Positions 1 through 11,244 are shown, counted from the first letter of the stretch. The stretch is 64,000 bases of DNA from Orobanche coerulescens (GCA_033398695.1 CM065802.1:208649096-208713095); one strand, 5' to 3'. Numbers and translations are program-made. The notes: generated by a model from the sequence alone, not told the origin.

Positions 1-1
1 A

Positions 2-558
2 TGTCAATGCTATGTTCTGAATAACGGGAAAGACCAACTCAAAACCTTCGATGAGAAGCCGGATGAAGGGATATTTGTAGGATATTCCTCTGTCAGCAAG
101 GCTTTCAGAATCTTTAACTAAAGGAAGCTGATAATCAAGGAATCTGTACATGTAGTGTTCGATGAACCTCACCATGATCCTACAGGAGTAGAAGACCTAA
201 CTCAGAATATCCAAACACTCTCCATTAATGACCCTCCACCTCTAATAGAGCATTCGTAGACTTAGAGATCAACCCCACAGATGTAAGATCAGAAGTAGTT
301 GAAGCCGGTGCTGTACAAGCTGAAGCTGACACTACAGCACCTCAAGATACAGTACGGGATGCCGAACTAGAACCCGATAGAAGATGGTTGAGAGATCACC
401 CACAGGAGTTAATCATATGAGACATTGATGCTGGAGTATCTACCCACAGGAGAATAAAAAGTACACAAGGAACTGTACTGTGTCTGCAAAAAGAACTTGA
501 TTCTGACAAATCTCCATTTCCTGTATGTAAATATCAAGTTGAACATAGGAGACTAGCT
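2..558 (+). pseudogene. pol: E1 pol: integrase C-terminal region and linker (broken)
   Basis: Frame 2 reads a typical copia integrase C-terminal segment: a C-Y-V-L-N-N-G-K start, then DEGIFVGYSSVSKAFRIFN and ESVHVVFDE, as in Sireviruses. A stop follows the IFN at about 119 and another lies near 257. The reading then moves to another frame through an acidic linker up to the reverse transcriptase at 559. In the intact element integrase binds the cDNA ends and joins them to host DNA in the nucleus; this segment holds none of the catalytic acids, which lie left of the window. At least two stops and one frameshift make it non-functional. Confidence 0.8.
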
Positions 559-1461
559 ATGTGCACCCTAGCTGTATTCTTAGCTCAATCCGAACCTGTT
601 TGTACCAATGAAGCTCTGAATAAATCTCACTGGATCAATTCTATAGAAGAAGAGCTGAATAGTTTTGAAAGAAACAATGTATGGTATCTAGTACCCAGAC
701 CTGAGCATCAAGCTGCAATTGGAACCAAATGGGTACTTAGGAACAAGAAGGATGAGAATGGACTTGTTATTAGGAACAAATCTCATCTAGTCGCACAAGG
801 CTACAGACAGGAAGAAGGTATAGACTATGATGAAACATTTGCCCCTATAGCCAAACTAGAAGCCATCATGATATTCTTAGATTTTGCCGCCCATAAGAGC
901 TTCATAGTATATCAAATGGACGTTAAGAGTGCATTCCTGAATGGAGACCTCTCCGAAGAAGTCTATGTTGAACAACCACTGGGATTTGTCAACACAGAAG
1001 GTAGAGACCTTGTATACAGACTGCGGAAAGCTCTGTATGGACTTAAGCAAGCCCCTAAAGTGTGGTATGAAGCCCTGTCCTTGTACCTTACCAATAACAA
1101 ATTTGAGAAAGGTGCTGTGGACAAGACTCTATTTAAGATACAGGAAGGTGACAACCTATTAATTGTTCAAATATACGTAGATGATATTATATTTGGTTCC
1201 ACTAATCTTGCTTTATGTCAAAGGTTCTCTCATCTCATGCAAAGTAAATTTGAAATGAGTATGATGGGGGAACTTAGTTATTTCCTAGGATTGCAGATAA
1301 AGCAGTTGCCTACAGGAATCTTCATGAACCAAGATAAGTACAGCAAGGACCTACTCAACAAGTTTGGGATGAACACCTCCAAATCATCGTCAACCCCCAT
1401 GAGCACTTCCGTGCAAATTAGTGTTGATGAAGCTGGAAAGCTGGTTGATCAATCACTCTAG
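559..1461 (+). pseudogene. pol: E1 pol: reverse transcriptase (copia type)
   Basis: This 300-residue open stretch is an RVT_2-type copia reverse transcriptase, which copies the element RNA into DNA in the cytoplasmic particle. Visible motifs in order are [55 protein letters not shown], the catalytic [27 protein letters not shown], the active-site [12 protein letters not shown] and [14 protein letters not shown]. Both catalytic sites look intact. The frame is closed by a TAG at 1459 that sits where RNase H should continue, so the open stretch is one part of a broken polyprotein. The M at 559 is not a real start, because the coding sense continues upstream. Confidence 0.93.
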
Positions 1462-2121
1462 AAGAAGCTAATTAGCTCACTCCTATACTTAATAGCTAGC
1501 AAACCCAATATCCAGTTTACTGTAGGAGTGTGTGCTCGGTATCAAGTAGCACCTAAAGATCACACTTCACAACAGCCAAACGAATTCTTAAGTATGTTAA
1601 AGGAACAGCTGATGCCGGCTGTGGTATCCTAAGGAAGGTGGGTTCGATTTGGTTGGCTACAGCGACACGGATCTCAGATGCTGTAAGCTAGATAGTAAGA
1701 GTACAAGCAGTACTTGTCACTTTCTTAGACCAAGACTCGTGTCATGGTTCAGTAAGAAGCAACTGACAAACTTGCTTTCTACAGCTGAATCAGAATACTA
1801 TGCTGCTGGAAGTTGCTGTATGCAGATTCTCTGGATGCAACAACAGTTATCAGATTATGGAATCATTGCCAAAAAACACCAATCATATGTAATAGCACGA
1901 GTGCAATTGCAATAATGCACAATCCTGTATTGCACTCACGAACTAAACACATTAATATGAAGCATCACTTCATCCGGAATCATGTTGAGAATAAGGATGT
2001 TCGGACCGAGAAAGGTCAGACAGACATCCAGCTAGTCGACATCTTTACAAAACCTCTCAGCACAACCAAATTCTGTATGCTTCGACAAGAATTGGGAATG
2101 CTACAGCCTGACTCCCTGTAA
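1462..2121 (+). pseudogene. pol: E1 pol: connection and RNase H domain (frameshifted)
   Basis: Downstream of the stop at 1459 the polyprotein goes on as LISSLLYLIASKPNIQF, then shifts frame near 1590. It continues in the 1649-1915 stretch with YSDTDLRCCKLDSKSTS, VSWFSKKQ and STAESEYYAAGSC, and in the 1813-2121 stretch with the TKHINMKHHFIRNHVENKD motif and VDIFTKPLS at the end. RNase H removes the RNA template during cDNA synthesis. The natural pol stop is the TAA at 2119-2121. At least two frameshifts and one stop separate the pieces, so the domain is dead as it stands. Confidence 0.88.
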
Positions 2122-2783
2122 GTTTACGCTTTTACTCATCAATTGAGGGGGAATGCTGTAAGATCCAAGAATACAGTATCCACCATTAATTAACTGTACA
2201 CTTAGACAGTCAGACAGGATTGTAGGACAGAGAAGACATGCAACCTTCCTACAACTGACGTGTGCATTAATTAAGGGGGAATACAGTACCACCCATCAAT
2301 ACAGTATTAATCCAAACATTGATGTAAGAATTGAATCCTGTATGTACCTTTTAAGGGGGAATGCTGTATTATTCGCGGATACAGTACATATGTTATGGGA
2401 TATCAATTAATATATTATTATTCTATTCATACTGAAATTAATTTTAGTCCACGTGCCCTATTTCAAAATTCAAACATTTTATCTTTAATGATTTAAACAG
2501 CATCTGGACTTTATAACCTCAAATACCACGATATTAGTAATTTCAAAACCGCCGTTTCGTGCAATGAGGGAGACAAACTGTCAGAAGTGGCACCGGTTGT
2601 CATTTCAAAATTGGATGGATAAGATATACCAGTTACTCTAAGTTCATCCTGTTCATTAATTTAAAAGACAGTTTCCATCCCTTAAATCTGACTGTTCACT
2701 GTGTGTAACCCCAATCCTCCCTACACACTATAAAAAGACTGTACATTGCTCCCTTTGACTCTTTACGCTTTCTGCAAAATTTA
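2122..2783 (+). other. E1 non-coding region with three polypurine-tract-like motifs
   Basis: This AT-rich stretch lies between pol and the env-like ORF. It holds three copies of a purine tract with the same right flank: gagggggaatgctgta near 2144, aagggggaatacagta near 2273 and aagggggaatgctgta near 2353. Such tracts prime plus-strand DNA synthesis. Repeated polypurine tracts are known in Sireviruses. Further copies stand at 44091 and, next to the LTR, at 45160. No gene is visible here. Confidence 0.7.
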
Positions 2784-4068
2784 ATGAGTCCCGGAGCAAA
2801 CAGCCTACATTCTTTGCAAATTCTCTGCAATTTTTTTTGTTTCTTCAAATCCTTTCTTTGCAGGGCAATGGCAACTTCACAAACTTCATCTCAATCTCTG
2901 AAGAAGGAAACCATTATCGACAAACCAATCTTCGCCAGATCTATTGTCATAGAGAGAGTCCATGTTGAAACTGAAGACACTGATGGAATGGAACGAGTCG
3001 TTTCCAGAATCAAGCAACAAGGCTTATACCGCCTTGGAAGTCAACACACTGATCTCTACGATGAGCGTAAAGTTGAAGAATTTTACCTTGATGCCTCCAT
3101 CAAGTTCTTTTCCCAGAAAATAGGAGCATATATCTCTGACATCACAATTACTGTTCATGGAATCCAAGTTTCGGTGAACCAGGATCTTCTGCAAAACTTG
3201 TTCAGGCTACCGTCCGATGGCCTGAGAATGGAGGAACTCAAATCATTCGGGTTAGATGAACTGTTAACGGCCTACTGGGGGCTGTTCACAAGTGACGGGT
3301 CCGACAAGAATGTCCACCCCTCTTGTCATAAGAAAAATTTCTGCCTACCATAGGTATATCTTCAAGATTTCTGTTGTCGGGTCATTGAAAACCGGACTGG
3401 AGCATTTGAGATGTGACTAACCTTCACTTTAGGATGATGGTATCCATCATGTCCAGCGAACGGGTTAACTGGTGCCAAGTTGTTCTGAAGAGGTTACAAG
3501 AAGAGGCCGCCAAGCCTTTGTTGCAGAAGAAATCCTTTGACCTAATCTTTAACTACATATTAACTCACTATGGTGTCCCGTAGTCTAGAGATGCCAAGAG
3601 GATTGGCCCTGGGAAATTCATAGGTGCGAGAAAGCCCTCTGTATTCAACAGAGCTGATCTATTAGCAAACAGGCCCCATTCCCGAACCATGCCTATTCTG
3701 ATGATCCTAGGGATTTTATAATCAAGGCCATGCGCAAGGAGAAGAAGAAAAGAAAAGGAAGTATCTCTGACAGCAAGTCGCCTGAGGATGCAGAGAAGCC
3801 AAATAAAAAGCTCAAGAAAGCTTCCAAAACCAAGCCTACAGTGGCTACAACGGTCACAGTAGATGTCCCAACGGTGCAACCCACTATTCAAATCCTAAGG
3901 GCTCAACCCCTTCGGAAGAGATAGTTACTGCACAATCTGCAGATCCTGAACCAGTGGCGGCTATGACAGATGATCAACTATTTTCCATGTTGAAAGGCAC
4001 TGGTGAATCGGCTGCCCATTCGGAGTCCAGAGCCACCTCTCCTCTAAGGAAACCCACGCCCGTACAAG
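2784..4068 (+). pseudogene. E1 env-like extra ORF, N-terminal half (cut by E2)
   Basis: A 189-codon open stretch (2784-3353) begins upstream of the probable start MATSQTSSQSLKKE at 2869. It reads VERVHVETEDTDGMERVVS, IKQQGLYRLGSQ and FYLDASIKFFSQKIG. The sense continues with frameshifts and stops through SSERVNWCQVVLKRLQEEAA, THYGVP and IGPGKFIGARKPSVFNR, then a lysine-rich stretch (3730-3924) and a Ser/Pro/Thr-rich stretch up to 4068, where E2 is inserted. The family is the extra ORF that Sireviruses carry behind pol, often called env-like. Its function is not established and I see no clear signal peptide. The second half is at 42606. Confidence 0.75.
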
Positions 4069-5929
4069 TGTTAGGAATATGCCCTCGAATGCCACTCAGT
4101 GGATGAGAGAGTAGGGGCATTCTACTTATAATTATGGAATAATTAATAAAAGGCAATACGATTCATTCACTTTTTATTGTAAATCAAATGCATTCTTGAT
4201 TTGGTAAACATTGAAGTGAAGTCCATGTAAATAAATCAAACATTCCATTCTCATTATCAGATAAGAGAAAATGCACTGGAAGTGTTTAAAGTTTATTTAC
4301 GTAAACCATTCGCAAGTTAATAAACTTAAATCGCATTAAGCTTTGAGTAAGACTTGTATAACTGATGCTAGGACATGTGCATGTCTTGATAGCATAGTTA
4401 TAAGTATGTTGGTAGGAATAGTATACTGGAACACGACTCATACTTGATTCTGTCACACGATCTTCACTCTCAGAGAGTCGATGACGAATCGAAAGGTTGT
4501 GATAGTATACGAGGATCTTTGACTTGAGGGTTCAATAAGAGATGTGCCTGTGATTTTTAGTTTGTCATTAGAGTAGTTAGACTCATTTGCTTAATTGCTG
4601 AGTCAACCTCGAAGTGCGGACTATAAAGGCAGGTAGCAGTCTTTACTGTATGCCATGAAAGAATTCTATCTCCTGTTAGTAAGCAGGCGAATGTCCTATA
4701 CGGTTAATGGAAAATAAGATCATAAGTTTTTAGCCAAAGCATTCTGATCTAGTCATATTAGATACACTAGTAATCAGTCGGTCTTGATTTGCATTAACAC
4801 ATGTATAGTGCCTAGTTAAAAGTAGGGTTTGACTTTACCGTGATCCAAAGACTTGACCGGGATATCTGATGAAGGATCTATACGTATATGGTATTCACGA
4901 CATAATGGTTCTGGAATGATCCCTTCATTCGTTCTCAGTCAGATTTACAGTGCGGCCCACTAGGCTGGCTAATTGCTGCCCGCACTCATTGGTTCCTCTC
5001 AATGCCGGCTGAGACGGACCTACAGAGTCGTGCATAAGGATCATTGATAGATAAATATGAATTTAACATCTCTCTATCAATATTAGATATTCGATATCTA
5101 ATTATGATTTATTAGATAAATGAAATAGCGGTCTTATGAATTGAAATTAAATTACCGGGTATTTAATTTAATTCCTAAATTATATTCTTAGAGAAATATA
5201 TTTGTATTTGATATAATTAATTAATTGGATTATTTAATTAGTATAAATACATTGGAGATAAAACGAAGTGTATTTAACGGAGTCGTTTGACGATCGTCTG
5301 GTACACGAGACGAGTGACTTGGCCCATTTCTAAGAATCTTCACATGGGACGCCCCCTCTCATTACTTGGATGATTCCTCTCTTGTTGTCATGTGATGGGT
5401 GATCCCACCATGTTATGTCTACATATCATGTTTTTTAGATGTGATATAACATATCTCATAAGATATATTAATGATAAAAGGCATCATAAAACAAGGAAGA
5501 GAGATCCCTGCTACTTTAGCTACTGGCCGAGAGCTCCAAGTGAGTGAGGTGAGAGAAAATTTTTCTTTTGTATTCTTCATTTTGAAGTGAAAGAACAATA
5601 AGAAAAATAGAGAGAAAATAAATTCCTACGAGTTTCCCTAGCCGTGTTCTTGGAGAATAGAGTCTTGTAAATTTTTACGGGTAACTTCCGACACGTGGTG
5701 ACGTAGAGACATCGTACTTTCAGTGTTTGAAATGAAGGGATTTTGTGTTCGTGACTGGGTTCGTGAACAACATCAACTTACGAATATATTATCAAAGGCT
5801 TTAATGGTATGAGACTTTGATCCTTTTGTCTTCGTATTTTTTTTTTCGTATATACATTACTTGATCGATCCTGTTTGGGATTGATTATTATTATTCCATT
5901 GCGTATTTTGTTTTGTTTCCGGAATCCCA
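4069..5929 (+). repeat. E2 5' LTR
   Basis: The LTR begins tgttaggaatat and ends ccggaatccca, 1861 bp. It repeats almost line by line at 40734-42600. It has an AT-rich stretch with a TATA-like agtataaatacatt at about 5240. The two copies differ at scattered bases and small indels, which suggests an insertion that is not recent. There is no gene inside it. Confidence 0.95.
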
Positions 5930-7392
5930 ATAGTGGCATCGGAGTGAGGTCAATGATACCGTATATACGATTATTTGTGCATTTTGAATGCTATTGGTTG
6001 ATGTTTATGATCTAGAATCATTATTGGTATAATCGAAGATTTTTAATTGGTCGTTGTAAATTTTGTTTCTATGTATGTGAAATATAAATCTGATTTTTTT
6101 TTTTATTTATAAGTCCTACATAAAAGTTAGAAACATCACAATTTGGAAACGAGCTGAAAAACGAGCCGAACGGAAATCGGACTTGGCAACCAGGGCTGCC
6201 TGCTACCCGGACAGTAGCAGGCAGGTGACTCGCTCCAGCGAGTCACCCTCGTCCAACCCCCTTTTTCGGGCTCCGTTTGCGGGGTGGGCCCATTCCGACT
6301 TGTCCTGGACTTCGTTTAGTCTCTGCATTATGTTGTAATATTTTCCCATATTTTAAATTAGATTTAATTTGATTAAAATGAATATTTGGAATATTATTTT
6401 AAATGGGAAAGATATTAAACGAAAATACTATTTTTGGCCGGATTACTTCGAACGAATTAAAATGACGATTATTAGAATTAATTGGATTAATACCATTAAA
6501 ATTGAATAGATTAATTTTTATATTGATTGGATTAATACATTAATTAATTATTTAATTTTAATGCCATATATATTAATTGGATTTATATAGTAGAAATTGA
6601 ATAGGTTAATTTTATAGATTAATTGGATTAATTTATATTAAAATTAATTGTTTAATTTTATTGCCGTTACATGTTATATGGAATCCTTATGTGATGGTGA
6701 TATAGCTCGTGGACTTAGTTTCGATTTGTTCGATTCGATTGGTTGTAAAGACCTTTTTGACCCTATTTATTTTTACTAGAAAATTTGTATAATAGGTTGC
6801 ATTTTTTCTATGATGAATTATTTATTTGGCTATGACGAAGACCGAAGACAACCGACCGAGAAGATGAAGAATCGAAGACTATTTTTTTTCTTTATTGGGT
6901 CATTCGCTTGACCCAGTACTTAGGAAAAGGTCCATGAGCTATATGTTGGTAGTAACTAGGTTGCTATTTACTCTTTTTCATTTTGAATGATTGACTCACA
7001 AACGCGCTTATAAATGAATTAATGTGCAAAGTGTAACATTAATCACAAAATTCTCCCGACAACAAACAGACTAAGTTTGAAAAAGGTTACGAGGTTTCCT
7101 ACCCTCCATCAAACTCGTAGAAAATTTATACCGAGCTGGTGTGTTATGCTTCCGAGTTATCGGGGTAGTACATTTGGTAGAGGTTGAAAATTCTTGAGTG
7201 CATTAGATGCCTTCAGTTTGTGATAAATTTCGCCCCTAGAAACCTGATAGGTTGCCGGGTAAGATTGAATAGTCAAACTGAGATGTTGATGCTCAACAAC
7301 TTAGATAGTCTTGATTTCCAAGAAACCTGATAGGTTGATGGCATGAAGAATAGGGGTAAAAGAAGATCAAATCATCCATTGGACGGATTGGT
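5930..7392 (+). other. E2 leader: primer site and 5' untranslated region
   Basis: The sequence tggcatcggagt (5934-5945) resembles the tRNA-Met primer site TGGTATCAGAGC with some changes. The long AT-rich leader then runs to the LINE insertion, and its last 0.25 kb is at 10949-11198. A GC-rich island near 6190-6300 stands out (listed separately). A short phrase, agaaacctgatagg, occurs twice, near 7240 and 7322. There is no gene. Confidence 0.75.
6196..6246 (+). promoter_or_regulatory. Two adjacent perfect hairpins in the E2 leader
   Basis: ctgcctgctac (6196-6206) pairs perfectly with gtagcaggcag (6214-6224) around a 7-nt loop. It is followed directly by gtgactcgct (6225-6234) pairing with agcgagtcac (6237-6246) around a 2-base centre. 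The stems are 11 and 10 bp and GC-rich within an AT-rich leader. The place between primer site and gag is where retroelements carry dimerisation or packaging signals; that role is inferred only. Confidence 0.6.
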
Positions 7393-7410
7393 ATTAGACA
7401 CCACTTTACA
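7393..7410. repeat. LINE target-site duplication, copy 1
   Basis: attagacaccactttaca, identical to 10931-10948, at the 3' end of the minus-strand LINE. Confidence 0.95.
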
Positions 7411-7638
7411 ACAACAACATCTAAGCCTTAATCCCAAAATGATTTGGGGTCGGCTAACATGAATCAAACTTTGAAACCGTCAATAATCGTTACATAAATA
7501 ACATAAAAGGAAAAAAGAGGGAAAAAGTAGAGAAAAAAGCAAATAAAAAAGAGAATGAATGAAAAAAAAAAAAAAAAAAAAGAGAAAAAGATAACATGAA
7601 ATAAAAGAAAATAGGAATTAAAAAAAAAAAAAAAAAAA

Positions 7639-8113
7639 TCAGACTTCATCCACCATCCGTATTCTTTCCCGCCACATTTGCCTCTCCATCGCCATACTTT
7701 CTCCAATTCCAAGAAACCGCATATCATTTTCAATCATCTTTATCCAAGTTTTCTTGGGTCTTCCTCTACCTTTCACAACATTACTTGCTCCCCAACTTTC
7801 TAGCCTCCTCACTGGGGCATCAATAGGTCTTCTTCTCACATGACCAAACCATCGTAATCGATTCTCCATCATCTTGTCTTCTATAGACGCAACTCTTACC
7901 TTCTCTCCGATCACCTCATTTCGAGCCGATCCTTTTTGTATGACCACACATCCATCGTAGCATACGCATCTCCGCCACATTCATCTTTTGAACGTGACAA
8001 TCGCTTTTCTGACCCAACACTCGGTGCCATATAACAATGAGCCTAATTGCCGTGCGGTAAAATTTACCCTTTAATCTATGAGGCATGCCGATCACATAAA
8101 ACCCCTGTGGCAC
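7639..8113 (-). pseudogene. LINE C-terminal region
   Basis: Two overlapping stretches carry the conserved tail of plant RTE proteins: AEMRMLRWMCGHTKRI, then KVRVASIEDKMMENRLRWFG, HVRRRPIDAPVRRLE and GRGRPKKTWIKMIENDMRFL, with MWRERIRMVDEV near the end. A frameshift around 7930-7980 separates them. The LRWFGHVRRRP phrase is strongly diagnostic of this group. Its biochemical role is not known in detail. The long T-runs downstream (complement of 7562-7580 and 7621-7638) lie in the 3' untranslated part and explain the phenylalanine-rich minus-strand reading there, which is not a gene. Confidence 0.88.
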
Positions 8114-8389
8114 TCTTCCACTTCAACCACCACCGCCTTTATTCTCGTGAGCCACATCGCCATCTAGCTCTCCATCCTTTTGGATAATAGATCCAAGATA
8201 CCGAAAGAAAGTGGATCCATGAACAACTTTCCCATCAAATGTGATCATCCCCGCCTCTCTATCACTTTGTTTCGCTAAACCTACACTCCATATATTCGGT
8301 CTTACTTACGCTCGGCCTAAAGCCTCGAGCTTCCAAAGTATCCCTCCAAAGTTCCAATTTACATTTGCACTCCAACCTTCGTTTCATCA

Positions 8390-9705
8390 ATCAACACAAT
8401 ATCATCTGCGAACATCATACACCACGGAGCGTCATTTTGAATTTCTCTTGTCAATTCGTCCCATGACTATGGCAAAGAGAAAAGGACTAAGAGCAGATCC
8501 TTGATGCACCCCAATCGTAATAGGGAATTCTTCTGTCCTCCCAACATTAGTACGTACACTTGTACTAGCTCCCTCATACATGTCCTTTATAATGTCAATA
8601 TATTTCCGATACACCCTTCTTTGCTAAGGCCCACCAAAGTACTTCTCTTGGTACTTTATCATATGCCTTCTCTAAATCAATAAAAACCATATGCGATCTT
8701 TCTTTTTATCTCGATAATGTTCCATCAATCACGGATAAGATAAATTGCTTCCATGGTCGATCTTCCAGGCATAAATCCAAACCGATCTTGTTATCTTCAC
8801 ACATTTCCTGATCCTTTGTTCAATCACTCGTTCCCACAACTTCATGGTATGACTCATTAGTTTAATTCCGCGATAATTAGAACAATCTTGAACATCACCT
8901 TTGTTCTTATACAAAGGGACGAGAATACTTTTCCTCCATGCTGACGGCATCTTATTGCTTCTCCAAATCTTATTGAAAAGCATAGTTACCCATTCGATCC
9001 CTCTCTCCCCCAAACACCTCCAAACTTCAATAGGTATACCATCTGGTCCTTCTGCTTTCTTTGACCCCATCTTCTTCAATGCAATTGTCACTTCACCCTT
9101 TTGGATTCTTCTCTTAAAGTCTCGGTTAACCATACTTGAGGGGATGTTTAAATTCCCAATATCTTGTTCTTGATGGCCATTGAATAGGGTATCAAAGTAT
9201 GACCTCCATCTCTCTTTTATCTCTTTATCTTGAACCAAAACTTTTGGTCAAGATCTTTACACATTTAACTTTTCCAATATCTCGCGTCTTCTTCTCTCTC
9301 ATTCGAGCAAGTTTATAGATATCTTTTTCCCCTTCTTTAGTATCTAATCTTGCATATAATTCTTGATTGACCTTTGATCGGGCATTTCGCTTGCCTTTTT
9401 AGCTTCATTCGAGCTTTCTTGTACTTCTCATAATTCTCATCGCTCGAGCATTTACCCAAGACCTTATAACATTCACGTTTGGTCTTTATCGCTTGCTTAA
9501 CTTCATCATTCCACCAAGATGTGTCCTTACTTGATGGTCTGTTTCCTTTAGATTCTCCTAGGACTTCTTTTGCAACTTCCTTTATGTTGTGTTCCAACAA
9601 GTTCCACATCGAATCTATATCCATCTCCGTGCAATCGGACCAAATACCACTATCAGCAATCTTAGCCACAAAAGTATGTCGACTCTCCCTTGGAGCTTCC
9701 ACCAC
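8390..9705 (-). pseudogene. LINE reverse transcriptase region
   Basis: From the 5' side the minus strand reads a connector (9705-9337, with KDTSWWNDEVKQAIKTKREC) and then the reverse transcriptase. Its motifs include KEIKERWRSYFDTLFNG, KAEGPDGIPIEVWRCLG, PSAWRKSILVPLYKNKGD, CSNYRGIKLMSHTMKLWE, GVHQGSALSPFLFAIVM and the active site [10 protein letters not shown] near 8390-8420. The enzyme copies the RNA at the nicked target. The pieces lie in at least three frames with stops between them, so it is inactive here, although the ADD core is kept. Confidence 0.9.
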
Positions 9706-9942
9706 TTAATTCGAGGGTCAACTTGTGGTCTTCTCTTTCTTAAGTGCCTCTTACCTCGAAAGTCAAGCACCACAACCCTATCCGTGTTGCGGCACTCTCA
9801 CCGGTATTACCTTGCAATTAGTAAAACTTTTCCTCCAAACATTCCTTACTAAAAAGAAATCAATCGACTTGCATTACCTCCGTTTCTATATGTCACCAAA
9901 TGAGAGTCCCTTTTCTCGAACCAAGTGTTCATAATACCCAAG

Positions 9943-10816
9943 TCATGAGCTAATGCGAAATCCATATATCATTTCTGCTTCATTCCTGTCCCCAAAACCA
10001 AAGCCACCATGAATGCTCTCAAAGCCATCTCTGCTAACACCGACATGCCCATTGAGGTCACCACCAATGATCAATTTCTCACCCATAGGAATTCGTTCGA
10101 CAACCTCTTCCAAATCTTCCCAAAATTCTTGTTTGATCGATGCATCCAATCCTACTTGTGGTGCATAAGCACTTATGATAGTTAGAAACTCATCCCCTAT
10201 CACAAGCTTAATACTCATTATTCTATCGCTCTTTCTTGACACTTCCACCACATCATCAATGAATTCTTTATCAATGACGATACCCACTCCATTTCTACTT
10301 CTATCCTTTCCAGAGTACCAAAGCTTGTAACCCCAAGGAGCTAACACTCTCGCCTTCTCGCCAACCCACTTAGTCTCTTGTAGACACATTATGTGAATTC
10401 GCCTCCTTTTCATAACCTCCCCACTTCGCCGATCTCCCCGTCAAAGAGCCAACGTTCCAAGTTCCAAACCGCACCTTACTACCCTTACTAGCCGCAAGAA
10501 CTAACTTCTCTGTCTGTCCCCGTCCACGCTGCAAGGATTCTTGCACATTTGACACCACACCCATACTTCGAGGTGGCGCGCCGCTTCCGGGCGACGACCT
10601 AGCAACCCTTGCATATTTTCCACTACACCCGGGCCTATGAAGTGTAGCGCATCCTTGCTCATTTGACACCACCCTCAGATGTAAAGGTGGCGCGCCGCTT
10701 CTGGGCGACGACCTAGCAACCCTCGCATACTTATCACTGCACCCGGGCCTATGAAATGCAGCGCGTCGCTTCTGAGGAGACGCCCCAACGATTTTCAATG
10801 TTTGATTCATGTCCAT
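9943..10816 (-). pseudogene. LINE N-terminal region and apurinic-type endonuclease
   Basis: The first stretch (10816-10370) contains a duplicated unit (FHRPGCSDKYARVARSSP / LHRPGCSGKYARVARSSP) and then the endonuclease start FGTWNVGSLTGRS. After a frameshift the endonuclease goes on in 10413-9943 with HIMCLQETKWVGEKARVL, WYSGKDRSRNGVGIVIDKEF, ISAYAPQVG and GGDLNGHVG. These are the catalytic blocks of the APE-like endonuclease that nicks target DNA. Plant copies are often misannotated as craniofacial development protein 2-like. The frameshift near 10400 breaks it. Confidence 0.9.
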
Positions 10817-10930
10817 GGAATGTGACGAGTTTTACGCTGGCTGCCACTAACCTACCGCAACCCTCCTCTTTTATCCGGGCTTGGGACCGGCAATGGATGT
10901 CAAGAAGACACCCACCGGCAATGGATGTCA

Positions 10931-10948
10931 ATTAGACACCACTTTACA
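10931..10948. repeat. LINE target-site duplication, copy 2
   Basis: attagacaccactttaca, identical to 7393-7410, at the 5' end of the LINE. Confidence 0.95.
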
Positions 10949-11198
10949 GAAATTAATTGGCAAGAACCCTGACAAGTTGCGTATGTTAGAATTTGTAAAG
11001 AACTTGATCACCACTAAGAAGTCGATCTTACCATGACTTCCGGATTATAACATGGGAGTGTATAATTCCGATAAAATTAGTGGGAGCCGAGATAAGAATA
11101 ATTCATGCCCTTAAATTCTATATTCGGTCATAATAAAGCAAGTCATTAATTCAATCTTGTCTATATCAATGTAGAGAAACGAACTATATCTCTCTAAA

Positions 11199-11244
11199 AT
11201 GGCTAAGAACCCACTTGCAATATTACTTGAGAAGAGTCTCCTAA
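11199..11244 (+). pseudogene. gag: E2 gag, first 15 codons (cut by G1)
   Basis: The start ATG at 11199 opens a short frame MAKNPLAILLEKSLL that ends at the target duplication cctaa of G1. The same frame continues at 27412. E4 shows the same N-terminal phrase (PLAILLEKNSLTG) at 56330-56290 on the minus strand, which confirms the start. Gag forms the particle that packages element RNA. Confidence 0.85.

Larger units (their letters stand above)
7411..10930 (-). mobile_element. RTE-type LINE inserted in the E2 leader
   Basis: The element is flanked by an exact 18-bp duplication. Its 3' end on the minus strand carries the phrase TTTGGGATTAAGGCTTAGA followed by TTG repeats, as known for plant RTE elements and some SINEs. 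Coding pieces in order on the minus strand are endonuclease (10816-9943), reverse transcriptase (9705-8390) and C-terminal region (8113-7639). At 3.5 kb it is near full length for the family. Stops and frameshifts split the single ORF. Confidence 0.92.

Noticed and set aside
4069..5929. E2 LTR read as solo LTR of an unrelated element
   Set aside because: A primer site follows it, its partner is at 40734, and the flanking 5-mers agree but for one base.
7464..7733. Minus-strand open stretch rich in phenylalanine
   Set aside because: It comes from two long A runs in the LINE 3' untranslated part; no domain.
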